64,000 bases of DNA from Scheffersomyces stipitis CBS 6054 (lineage: Eukaryota > Ascomycota > Pichiomycetes > Serinales > Debaryomycetaceae), in assembly GCF_000209165.1 (NCBI RefSeq), contig NC_009068.1, positions 1,674,001-1,738,000 of the forward strand, written 5' to 3'. Position 1 is the stretch's first letter. Each line of letters opens with the position of its first letter. The position numbers and the translations under genes are program-made. The notes under the pieces were generated by a model, which was not told where the DNA came from, searched no databases, and worked only from the letters and a program-made list of their open reading frames with translations. Shown piece after piece: positions 40,242-49,360 of the stretch.

Positions 40242-43200
40242 TTAAATAAGACGTCTAGACTGCAAAATCGATACCCAAGTAGAAAGTGTTGACAGAGAGA
40301 AGGATTCCCTGTCTTCACTGTTCCGCCGTCGAACTTGAAATAAGTAGACAGTAAGGAAGTATCGATTTAGAGAAAGGAAAGCAGCCACGGGAAGTTCAAA
40401 CTTACCAATGATGTTGTTTAAATCTAGGTTCATACCTTCAGGCCCTAACAAATTCCAAAACGTGCGGCTAGCCTCACAGTCTTGGTAGGTATGGTGAAAG
40501 TATTTCCGTCTTTCAATTGAGTTGAGGCACATTACACAATCTTCAAGAGCCTCCGGATTGCCGTGGCGTTCGCGGTGACCAAGGTGGACCCTGTGTAATT
40601 CCTCGGTCCCTTTGGGATGAAGAAGTTGTACTTTATAAAGAGCCTTCCAAAACTTGGGGTAATTGTCCTGTAGCAGGGGAAACTTTTGAAGTAGCGTACT
40701 GGAGCTACACACCGGTGCTTGTTGCTCATATTTTGCTGATCTACGAGTAAATGTCATGCGATCAACACGGCTGGTGATGTGTTTATCCCAGTCCAGCTGA
40801 AGTGGCGGATTACGCACCATCTCTTGTTTCTCGTTAAGCGTGAAAGGCTTTTTAAAATATGAATTAATCCAAAACCTCCTACCCCTTTCATCCGGGATAT
40901 GGTAGCGGTTTTTCGGCTTAATGATGGTAAACCATGCTTCGAGCCATGCTATTTCGGCTCTGGTGAATTGATGGTAGGTCTTGTACGCTGACATTGCATG
41001 ATCTTTGTTTTGGACCGCGTAGTTCACAAGGAAAAGGTACCACGGTACGATGTCCCATTTCAGGGGATCAAGTTGATTGCGTGTCGGAGGGTAAATTGTA
41101 TCAATGAAGGATTGAAGTTTGTCACGGAGAACTATGAGATTCCAATCCACCAGATTCGTCAACGTTTCGTAGATAACTTTTGCCCGTCTTCCTAAGAGCT
41201 GTTGCTTGACATTGAGTAGTCCGAAGCCCCCTTTCTTTTTCAAGCTACTAAGGTTTCTGTCGCTAATGCGAGGGAGATGTCCCTTTACCATCTTTTTGAT
41301 GTGCTTGATATTGTCATTTGCCATGGGATCATGTAGGTCTCGGAAGTAAATTTTCGAGAAGATGTAAGTATTGAACCCCGTGCATCTGAGATGAATTGGC
41401 AATTCTTGTATGGTGTGGAAATGTAGCTGTGTGGAAAGAGAGGAGATATACGAATCCCATCGGAAGCCGTTAAGCGGAACTCCGAGGTATTTGTAGTCAG
41501 TGGTGCTAATGTCAAGGACTTCAAAGCCAAGGATCTTGGTAACATCTTCGGGAGGTGCCTGGCCCCAGTGGCAGGTCCGGGACTTGGCGATACTGACCAA
41601 CGAGTTGGATGCTTGTTCAAATAGAGTAAGTTCTTCTTTGAGAATTTCATGATCTCTGGTTCCCTTCACAAAAACTGTGAGATCATCTGCAAAGGCTGAA
41701 TATTTCGCTGTTAGCGGTGGTAGATGGTCGAGTTGAATCGGAATTCCCTCGAGCCGACTCTGTAATCTTTGTAAAAGAGGCTCCAAGCAGAGATTGAAAA
41801 GGATAGGCAGCACTGGGTTGCCTTGTCTCGTTCCCTGTTTGAGTGGAAAGGTCTCTGACTTTGTGTTGTTGGTAAAAATGGCTGCAAATTGTTGTGTCGT
41901 TACCAGGAGCAAGATCCGCTTGAATCTGGGGCCAAAGCCAAGTTGGTCGAGTACTGCAGACAAATAGTCGTGCGATATCCGATCAAATGCTTTAGTCAAG
42001 TCCAATATAATGACATTTGCACTTTTCAGAGTCTCGGGGTCTTTTGATACTTTGTCGATGAGGGCCCGGAACCGTTGGATTTGAAAGTCCATCTGGCGTT
42101 CGGGCATAAAGCCGCATTGGTCATAGCCGATGAGGTCCTTGGTCACCTTTTGAAGGCGCATATTAAGGACCTGCGAAATCACCCTTAAAGAAGTATTAAT
42201 AAGGGAGATGGGACGGAAATCATCGACCGTGAGGTCCTTACGTTTTCTCTTGGGTATCAAACGGATGAGAACTAGAGCCATTGACTCTGGTAATATTCCC
42301 GTTTGCATGATATTCTCCGCGTCCTTTGTTAATAGTGGGCCTGCCTTGTCCCAGATAGCCTTTAGGAAAAGATAGGTCACTCCATCTTCTCCTGGCGTGG
42401 AGCTGTTGGCAGTCCGCTGTAATCCGGACGTAAGTTCTTCATATGTGATTGGCTTTTCAAGCTCCACACTGTCGCTGGCTGATACTTTGCGACGGAACAG
42501 CTGTACATACCTCCTAATGGAGAGTTTGGCTTCTTGGGCCTGGGAATCCAGGTAAAGCGCTGCAAGGTGTTCTCGTTGTATCTCTAGTATATCTTTGGTT
42601 GTGATGGCGGTGCGAGCCCGATCTGCGGTTGTGAGTGTACTCACAATTGTTGCTGCATGGGTTGCCCCTTTGAACCGGTCGTTGAGATCCTTGAAGATCT
42701 TTGGTGGTTGCCTCTCTTCTATTTGGGAAGTGACCGACTGTTGATTTCTAAGATAGCCTATTATTCTAGGCAATCGTTTTATGAATGCAGTGTAGTCGGA
42801 AAATCTTGTTTGTTGTAAGATACTGAAGAGATGTGTGTTGTCTAGCCAGTGGTCCTTTACGATGAAGCGGGGTTTTCTGATTTTTAAGGTCGCTTTTGGA
42901 AGGATAATAAGGTCTATTTCAACTGTTATATGAGTTGATGAGATTATGCCTTCTTTGTGTTGATGGTATCGCCAAACCCTGTCTTTAAGAGACGTGGGGA
43001 GATAGATACGATCGAGGCGGCGACAATTTCGGAAATTGTCATTCGTGAATAATTTGATTTGAGGATCGAGCCCTCTGAGAGTGTCGTGGAGTTGTAAGCC
43101 ATGGAAGATAGCATTGAATGCATCGCGTGATGCGACTTCCGTGTTTTGTCCGACGTGAAAGGAGTCAATTTCAGGGTCAAGGACCATGTTGAAATCGCCC

Positions 43201-43796
43201 CCTAGGCAGACGTGGAATGTAGCTCCTGCGTTGTTTAGTTTGAAGCTTTGGGTGATGATGTCAATTTGGGAGTGTAATGAGGTAAACAACTTGGCCTGAG
43301 CCGGATAGTTCCCGCTTGGGCCGTACACGGATATTATGAGGATGTATTCCTCTTTCTCCGTTAGTTTGATGATGGCGTCAGTTGCATAGGGAGCAAGGTC
43401 GGCGTCTAGATCAAGGTTGTTACTTGATATTTGCTGGAAGTGGGAGTACTGGAGATTTAAGATTATCCCAGTGCGTGATGAAGTGTTGGTGTAGATTAAC
43501 TCCTTTTGGGAGTCTTTCAATGTATTCAGGAGCCCATGAATCCATTCCGGTGTCAAATTTGGCAGCGAAGTAGAAGAGGTTTCCTGGAACAGGTTGTTGT
43601 AGTTTAGGTTTTGAGAGTGGAAAACAGTTTCCTGGATGAGGAGAATGTCGCATTTATGTGCTAGTTCTCGAATTTTCGCAGGATCCTGGTTTCGTTGAAT
43701 GTTCTTGGATCTAATCGTTATTAAGTTGTTGCGATGATTCACTTCCGATGCCTTTAAGGTCGGATTGGTTATCGCCGTATCTAGTAGATTACTCAT
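40242..43796 (-). CDS. LINE ORF2: AP endonuclease-reverse transcriptase
   Basis: 1184 residues, no internal stop. N-terminal APE-type endonuclease (about 1-290) with CDILLIQET (Glu), VYGPSG, GGDFNMVLDPEID and LDRIYLP; the final S-D-H motif reads S-T-H (Thr288). RT domain (about 505-780): DDFRPISLINTSLRVISQVL, IILDLTKAFDRISHDYL, RQGNPV-CTG-PILF and catalytic FADD (about residue 702). C-terminal Cys-His knuckle CVMC-x11-H-x4-C, as in L1-like ORF2 proteins. The CTG in the RT block falls where Ser is conserved. It begins one nucleotide after the ORF1 stop (TAA-T-ATG). Possibly competent, but the S-T-H change and split ORF1 raise doubt. Confidence 0.92.
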   Translation of the reverse strand: MSNLLDTAITNPTLKASEVNHRNNLITIRSKNIQRNQDPAKIRELAHKCDILLIQETVFHSQNLNYNNLFQETSSTSLPNLTPEWIHGLLNTLKDSQKELIYTNTSSRTGIILNLQYSHFQQISSNNLDLDADLAPYATDAIIKLTEKEEYILIISVYGPSGNYPAQAKLFTSLHSQIDIITQSFKLNNAGATFHVCLGGDFNMVLDPEIDSFHVGQNTEVASRDAFNAIFHGLQLHDTLRGLDPQIKLFTNDNFRNCRRLDRIYLPTSLKDRVWRYHQHKEGIISSTHITVEIDLIILPKATLKIRKPRFIVKDHWLDNTHLFSILQQTRFSDYTAFIKRLPRIIGYLRNQQSVTSQIEERQPPKIFKDLNDRFKGATHAATIVSTLTTADRARTAITTKDILEIQREHLAALYLDSQAQEAKLSIRRYVQLFRRKVSASDSVELEKPITYEELTSGLQRTANSSTPGEDGVTYLFLKAIWDKAGPLLTKDAENIMQTGILPESMALVLIRLIPKRKRKDLTVDDFRPISLINTSLRVISQVLNMRLQKVTKDLIGYDQCGFMPERQMDFQIQRFRALIDKVSKDPETLKSANVIILDLTKAFDRISHDYLSAVLDQLGFGPRFKRILLLVTTQQFAAIFTNNTKSETFPLKQGTRQGNPVLPILFNLCLEPLLQRLQSRLEGIPIQLDHLPPLTAKYSAFADDLTVFVKGTRDHEILKEELTLFEQASNSLVSIAKSRTCHWGQAPPEDVTKILGFEVLDISTTDYKYLGVPLNGFRWDSYISSLSTQLHFHTIQELPIHLRCTGFNTYIFSKIYFRDLHDPMANDNIKHIKKMVKGHLPRISDRNLSSLKKKGGFGLLNVKQQLLGRRAKVIYETLTNLVDWNLIVLRDKLQSFIDTIYPPTRNQLDPLKWDIVPWYLFLVNYAVQNKDHAMSAYKTYHQFTRAEIAWLEAWFTIIKPKNRYHIPDERGRRFWINSYFKKPFTLNEKQEMVRNPPLQLDWDKHITSRVDRMTFTRRSAKYEQQAPVCSSSTLLQKFPLLQDNYPKFWKALYKVQLLHPKGTEELHRVHLGHRERHGNPEALEDCVMCLNSIERRKYFHHTYQDCEASRTFWNLLGPEGMNLDLNNIIGKFELPVAAFLSLNRYFLTVYLFQVRRRNSEDRESFSLSTLSTWVSILQSRRLI

Positions 43797-43797
43797 A

Positions 43798-45445
43798 TTA
43801 ATAATCTATTGTGTTGGAGGGGTTGGCTTCGTGTGAGCCAATCGTGACAGTTACCGGTTGATGAGCCAAATTAGTATGGTCAACAATGTCCTGGTGTATA
43901 CTTGGAGAGTCGACTTGTGTTGGGTCGACGCTTTGACTTTGAAATCTTAGTGAAGGGTCAGATCTTTCCATGTTGTCCAAAATTGTGGATTCCGGTTCCC
44001 CTAGAGTGGATCCTAGGGGGGAATCCGTGATATCCATGACTCTGGCAGGAGGATCTGTTATTGGCGGAGGATCTCGTAGTGTTGGGATGCGGCTGGCTGA
44101 GGTGTTTTGTGCCTGCAGTTCGTCGCGGCTTAAACTAAGAGTCTTATTAAGTGCTTCATGCACCCTTTGGGACTGTCTTAGAGTCTGACTTTTGTTGGAG
44201 TGGGAGAGTCCTATAATAGGAGAGTAAGGGGTCGGTTGCTTCCTTGTGAGAGGGGCTAGGCGACCCGAGTAGGATGGTGAAGAGATTGGGGTTGCTAGGG
44301 GTTTGGTTTTTGATGTGACAAGGGATTTACCTTGCTTTCTTGGGCGAGGCGTGATTGGTTGAAGGAGCGGTTGTGTTCTGGTCGGTTTGTTGCCAGCGGC
44401 ATTGATTGTAGTTTCTGGGAGGAGCTCCATTTCTTGGTCCTGAACCTGGTGGCTAAGGATGACGGATGCTTCATCGTCACGGATATCTTCATCTTCGTCT
44501 GAATCGGTGTATCTTACTGTTTCGTCATCATCATCTTGGATGTATTCCCTTTGGATTTGATCTTGTGGTCTCTCGTTGTTTGAGGTATTGCGAGGTACCC
44601 CTGTAGATTTAGGGTGCATGATAGCTCTCATGGTTTGGTGGGAGTCAGGTTGTGCTGACTGGTTATGGCTCACGTGTTCTGTTACTCCCGATTCTGGGAG
44701 GTCGGCGAGTGGCGCGAATCGATTACCTCCTTGTCTATGTTGGGAGATTAAGGGTTGTGGTTCCTTTCGGCGTGGAGCGCCTTTGGTCACCGGGTTAAAC
44801 CCATCGTCGTCCTTTTGATGTTGTTTGTATGGACGTGCGTTGTTAGGGGATTCGTTCTGATAAAAATAGGGTACCTTTGCCACCGGGGCCTTGAATGTTG
44901 GGCATCGTTTGGTTGAGTGCTGATTGGTGTGACATTTGAATTTTTTGGGTTTTTGTATTTTCTTTAAGTTGGTGTACAAGGAGAGAATCTTCTTGTTCTG
45001 GCAAGTTCGAGAGGCTGGTTGTAGAATCTAAAGAAATGTGATCCATTTCATTATCATCGTTTGCAGCCATTTCCTGGTCGTGTACCTCGTCAAGCACGTG
45101 ACTTTGAAAAATTTCCGAAACTGAGGTTTCAAAACTTTCCATAGTAGGACTTAATGGGGTCTGGTTCTGAATAACCAGCTCGTCCATGGGATTATCCCGT
45201 AGTTGGGCCGGTTCCTCAGAGGTAGATGACACTGCAGTCACGAAGGATGGCTCTAAATTGCCGTTTTCATCGGCATCTGTGGACTCGCCATCGAGGTCCA
45301 TCAGATCAGGGGGTGCGACATGGTCGTGTGGATTTCGGTCAATATCCGGTGGTTTTGGCTCGTTTAAGGCTTGATTTGAAGAGCTTTCACCAGAGAAAAC
45401 CCCTAGAGGTCCCTCTGGCTGATTGATTGGTCGTAGTTCTGACAT
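43798..45445 (-). CDS. LINE ORF1 (gag-like), interrupted by a +1 frame change
   Basis: Two overlapping frames. The first runs from the ATG at 45445 to a stop at 44843 (200 codons; acidic, Ser/Pro-rich). The second is open from 45027 to the stop at 43798 and carries the rest: a C-x4-H-x4-C piece of a zinc knuckle (KCHTNQHSTKRCP) right in the overlap, then a Pro/Arg/Gln-rich basic region. Joining them needs a +1 shift somewhere in 44843-45027, which includes A-rich runs (A5 and A6 near 44940-44955). It may be a real mutation, a sequencing indel or programmed frameshifting. No known domain other than the partial knuckle. Confidence 0.75.
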
Positions 45446-45519
45446 TCCGGGGCAATAGTTAAGGCACGTGATTTACAGCAAATCCGTACTGAATGTGTGA
45501 TATTTCTCAAAGAAAATAT

Positions 45520-45593
45520 GACTTCGTGGCCAAGTTGGCTAAGGCGTAAGACTGTTAATCTTAAGATCGTGAGTTCGACCCTCACCGAGGTCG
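45520..45593 (+). tRNA. tRNA-Asn (anticodon GTT)
   Basis: 74-nt gene without intron. The acceptor stem pairs GACTTCG with CGAGGTC. The anticodon stem is TAAGA/TCTTA with loop CTGTTAA (anticodon 45554-45556). The T arm is GTGAG/CTCAC with loop TTCGACC. A box TGGCCAAGTTGG at 45527-45538, B box GTTCGACCC at 45573-45581. Closely resembles the yeast tRNA-Asn. Its 5' flank directly abuts the LINE. Confidence 0.96.
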
Positions 45594-45595
45594 TG

Positions 45596-45602
45596 TTTTT
45601 TT
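45596..45602 (+). terminator. RNA polymerase III terminator
   Basis: A run of seven T beginning 2 nt after the tRNA 3' end, as expected for Pol III. Confidence 0.9.
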
Positions 45603-45769
45603 GCTAATGAAAGCAAGATCTGGGAACTGACTAATGGACGGTGAACTAACTAATAGATGGCTTAATCTACTTTCTTATGTTTTGGTTAAATAACGTGAAA
45701 TGCATTAACAAATATATATAGTGGATAATTTACATGATTAAAACTTTATAAAAACTGTAATTTTGGTGT

Positions 45770-47152
45770 CTATAATAAAAAGACTGATGCAACAAGAGCA
45801 AACAAACCAAAGAATGGTGTGCTTTTAGAAGATGAACCAACCAAGGCAGAAATTTGAGATGATGTTTGGCTGGCGGTAGATGTGGACGAGGCTTCCTTTC
45901 TGGAAGTGACCAAAGTGGTTTTAGTAGCGCTTTCTGTGATCGTAGTAGAAGTCGATGTAGAGGACGAGGTAGGTGTGGATGAAGTAGATGTGGATGAGGT
46001 CGATGTAGATGTGGATGAGGTCGATGTAGATGTGGTAGATGTGGATGAGATTGTAGAAGTAGTGGATGTTGAAGAAGTAGAAGAAGTAGAAGAGGTTGAC
46101 AGTGTAGTAGATGAAGTAGAAGTAGATGAGGTTGACGATGTAGTAGATGACGTGGTAGAAGTGGATGACGTGGAAGTAGTGGAGGTAGAAGATGTAGTGG
46201 TAGAAGTAGAAGATGTGGATTCGGAAGAAGTGGCTTCAGAAGAAGTAGCTTCAGAAGAGCTTGAAGAGTCAGAAACAATCTCAGCCGGAGCCTTACTATC
46301 CACAGATCCACCAGATTGCAAAGTAGCGAAGTCAGATTGGCCCTGTTGAAGTCTTCCGTTCACTTCTCCATTTTTAGCTACAATGGATTCCCAACTTCCT
46401 GATTTGTCCGAATAAGAGTAGGAGTCACCAGTGGAGTAGTCAGAAACAACCACAGACTTAATCTTCATGGAGAAAGGAGCTTGCGAGTAGTCCGTGAGAC
46501 CACCGGCCCATTCTATAGTACCAACAGCATTGTCTGGATCACCTCCAGCCCAGATACCAGCAAAGATTTGCATTGGAGACTGAGGATAACCTTGAGCATT
46601 GTCCTTTGGAATGGTACGAACTACTGTTCCGTCCAAGGACCAGGTCAAAGCATCTTCAGTCCAATCAATGGTGTAGGTGTGGAAGTTTTCGAGTGGATTA
46701 GACGATGTAGGATGGTATCCACCTCTATCATAAGTGGCAGTGTTACCCTTGACGAAGTAGTTCGACTGGAACTCGTACCCGTCACCACCAAACAATTCGA
46801 TATCGATTTCATCCAAATCGTCTGATTGCAAGTAGAATGAAGAAATGATCCCCTTACCTTCAGCAGCCTGCATCACCACTTCGACCTTACCGAACATGAT
46901 GTAGAAGTTAGACTGAAATGAAGGGTTGTCGAATCTTTTTTTGATGGTCAATTCAACGCCATCGTCGCCGAATGTTACTGAACCAGGTGTGTCCAAAACT
47001 GTGAAGTATTCACCGATGCTTTCTTGAAAGTCTTCTCTGAAGGATGTGCCCAAGGCAGGGTCTGCCGGACATCCTCCAGTAGTCAATGGGTTGCAAGCTG
47101 CAGATGCAGTGGAAGCCAAGGCAGCGAGAGTTGTGAGTGCAAAGAGCTTCAT
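45770..47152 (-). CDS. CRH1: Crh1-type GPI-anchored GH16 transglycosylase
   Basis: 460-residue cell-wall enzyme that transfers chitin onto beta-glucan. Seen: signal peptide (MKLFALTTLAALASTASA); CNPLTTGGCPADPALGTSF, as in Crh1 and without Utr2's chitin-binding module; the GH16 domain with catalytic DEIDIE (about residue 113) and GIWAGGDPDNAVGTIEWAGG; a Ser/Thr tail of about 130 residues; and a C-terminal GPI signal (SSKSTPFFGLFALVASVFLL). A single CTG codon (46100-46102) is the only apparent Leu in the Ser/Thr tract. Candida CRH11 is the nearest named relative I recall. Upstream region is 2.2 kb. Confidence 0.94.
   Translation of the reverse strand: MKLFALTTLAALASTASAACNPLTTGGCPADPALGTSFREDFQESIGEYFTVLDTPGSVTFGDDGVELTIKKRFDNPSFQSNFYIMFGKVEVVMQAAEGKGIISSFYLQSDDLDEIDIELFGGDGYEFQSNYFVKGNTATYDRGGYHPTSSNPLENFHTYTIDWTEDALTWSLDGTVVRTIPKDNAQGYPQSPMQIFAGIWAGGDPDNAVGTIEWAGGLTDYSQAPFSMKIKSVVVSDYSTGDSYSYSDKSGSWESIVAKNGEVNGRLQQGQSDFATLQSGGSVDSKAPAEIVSDSSSSSEATSSEATSSESTSSTSTTTSSTSTTSTSSTSTTSSTTSSTSSTSTSSTTLSTSSTSSTSSTSTTSTISSTSTTSTSTSSTSTSTSSTSTSSTPTSSSTSTSTTITESATKTTLVTSRKEASSTSTASQTSSQISALVGSSSKSTPFFGLFALVASVFLL
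45930..46265. repeat. Ser/Thr-coding tandem repeat within CRH1
   Basis: Degenerate TCx/ACx codon repeat (plus strand rich in GTAGA/GATGA units) coding for the wall-spanning stalk. The antisense strand is open over the same stretch only because of this composition. Likely length-polymorphic. Confidence 0.75.
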
Positions 47153-49360
47153 TCTAAGAAGTGTATGAGATGTGTGATGTCAGTGGAAACGAAGGTCCTG
47201 ACGAAAATGCTATAGTTCTAGAGAATCGAGTACAGCACCTGATGTACGAGAAGTAGTTGTGAGTAGTGAGAGTAGACGCAAGCGGCAATGTGTCAAAGTT
47301 CAATACTAGTCTGAAAAGTATATTAAGCGCGTAACACCAAGCCACGTATGGAGTATTTGAGTATGAAAAGGCTAGTATGCTGTTATATAGGGAAAGAGAA
47401 ATATGGAATCGAAGACCTGGAGAAAACCTCGCCATTTATATAGGGCGCACAGCCGAAGCGAAGGGATGAATCATAAACAGAAATGTGATATTGTGGTGAT
47501 CTCGCCTACGCGACTGGTCACATTTAGTTATATTGTGCCATCTAATTTACAATAAATGGCCTTAGTTAACGCTGGAGAATCATAAAGAATCCTCTATATT
47601 TAGCAACGGGCGCAATCCGCCAATTTACGAAGTGCGAAATACATAAATATTGCTGCAGGTTTCAAATAATAACTAAAAATCCAAATTATACGCGTTGGGC
47701 GTCCTCGCAACATCCGCCTGTCTGCAGGACACACCCAAATGGCTGGCGCTATCTACCTCTTCTATCGGTGGTAACAGACTGGGCCATAGGGTGAAGTGAC
47801 AAAGTATGAGAAGGGGTCCTGGAGCAATTTGATAAGAAATAGAGCTGTGGCACTGGGGTCATGTAAATTGCAAAAGATGCTGGCTCTACGGACCAAGAAA
47901 GTATATAATTCCTCCATCCCTTTCTTACTTACACTTTCATGTTTCAACATTTTTCTTACTCTCTGCTTCTTTGAGTCACTGAAACAAGAGCCGTAGAAGA
48001 TGGCCCCAGACGAACCCTTGGCAACCACAGCCACGAGCTATGTAGATCCCTAGAATACAATATCATATGTTGCCTAGCAAACAATGGCATATGTTGCCCT
48101 TACTCTCTGGTGAGCAAAGCCATTTCTAAAGCCATTTCTTAATGGGTGTCCAAAAATAGCCATGGCTTGGACTGTGAAAAATGTCGAAGACTCCAATCTC
48201 CAAGACCTTAAACAACTACACATTGTAACCACCGTAGGCCAAAGCAGCTATATTCCATGGTCAACATGGCTGGATACTGCTGCCATCAGATGTCTACTTT
48301 GATGCTAAGATCAGAAATTTGCACCTAAAGGTTGCGCATACAGAATGCACGGACTACAAACTGAATTTTGCATGCGGATGAAATCATAGGGGAGAGATAT
48401 CTATAGGCGAGTAATAGCCACTATCAGCTGCCTTGATAGGAAGAATATTGTAAAGTGCAAAGCCCCTAGTTGAAATAATTCGTCTAAATCAAACGATAGT
48501 AGATCTAATCGAAAGTCTTCTCCATATCCTCGGGCAACTGAATTCACAGAGCAAGATGTGAACAAGATGACAATCGTCAGACAGAAAATTCGGAAAAAAA
48601 CTGTAAAGCCTTCTAAAACGGATAATCTTTCAAGCTGACGATACCATTCAGTATCTTCGCCTAATATACATTCAGCAACCATATATTCGCCTACTCTACT
48701 TCCACAGATCAGCCGACTGTGTCACAGACCATCGCATATAGCCACAATCACGTGACTTCACACATGACCTGGGATACCACCAAGTGTCATCCTTTCCCTT
48801 CACACAAGAATGACATAATCAGAAGAGTAGAGAACCAGAAGGATACACAATCAGATTTCCTGGATAAGTCAGCACCCGTAGATTTCCAGAGTATCACTAT
48901 TGGCCACCACAGACGTCTTAGAGTCTTCTGAAAGTTCTCGACACACAGAAATACTTACAGAAGTTTGGAGTAGCCTTTGCCTCAGTTTGAGATTCAGTCA
49001 TTTCATCTGATAGACAACAAGCAGGTTAATATTATTTGGATATTCTGCTAGTTATTTTCCAAGATTTTTCAGCTTCATCTCCAACCACTTTATAAAAACT
49101 CCTTTTTTTCATTTGTCATTTGTTGTAGGTAGAAGTTTGGACAGTGTAGTAACTGCTTACCATTTACATCTAGCATATTATCTACAACTTATATTACTAC
49201 CAGAATATCAAGCTCTGGTTTTCTATAAATCTAGATAAATACCCAACAGTATCAACATCTCAATATCAAACTCAAAGCCATAGCCCTGTCGCAATACCTA
49301 CCATATCTTCAAATCTATCATATCTACAACTAATTTCATTATCATACTGTCTACTAAGCC
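47153..49360. other. Divergent CRH1/SSH4 intergenic region
   Basis: 2.2 kb. One E-box (TCACGTGA, 48748-48755) and isolated ACGCG sites (near 47513 and 47689) are visible. ORFs on either strand are below 100 codons without recognisable features. No tRNA or LTR recognised. Confidence 0.5.

Larger units (their letters stand above)
40036..45467 (-). mobile_element. Zorro/L1-type non-LTR retrotransposon (LINE), nearly complete
   Basis: Minus-strand element of about 5.4 kb. Order 5' to 3': a very short leader, ORF1 (gag-like, split in two frames), ORF2 (endonuclease-RT-Zn knuckle), a 3' UTR of about 200 nt with a hairpin, and a poly(A) seen as T9 on the plus strand (40036-40044). No LTRs. Architecture matches the Zorro/L1-like LINEs of CTG-clade yeasts. 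The 5' limit is inferred: ORF1's ATG is at 45445 and the tRNA-Asn starts at 45520, leaving at most 74 nt. A weak similarity between 40014-40034 and 45468-45489 could be a decayed target-site duplication. Confidence 0.85.

Noticed and set aside
45882..46349. 155-codon plus-strand ORF over the CRH1 stalk
   Set aside because: Antisense shadow created by the repetitive Ser/Thr codons; a Val/Glu/Asp repeat product with no features.
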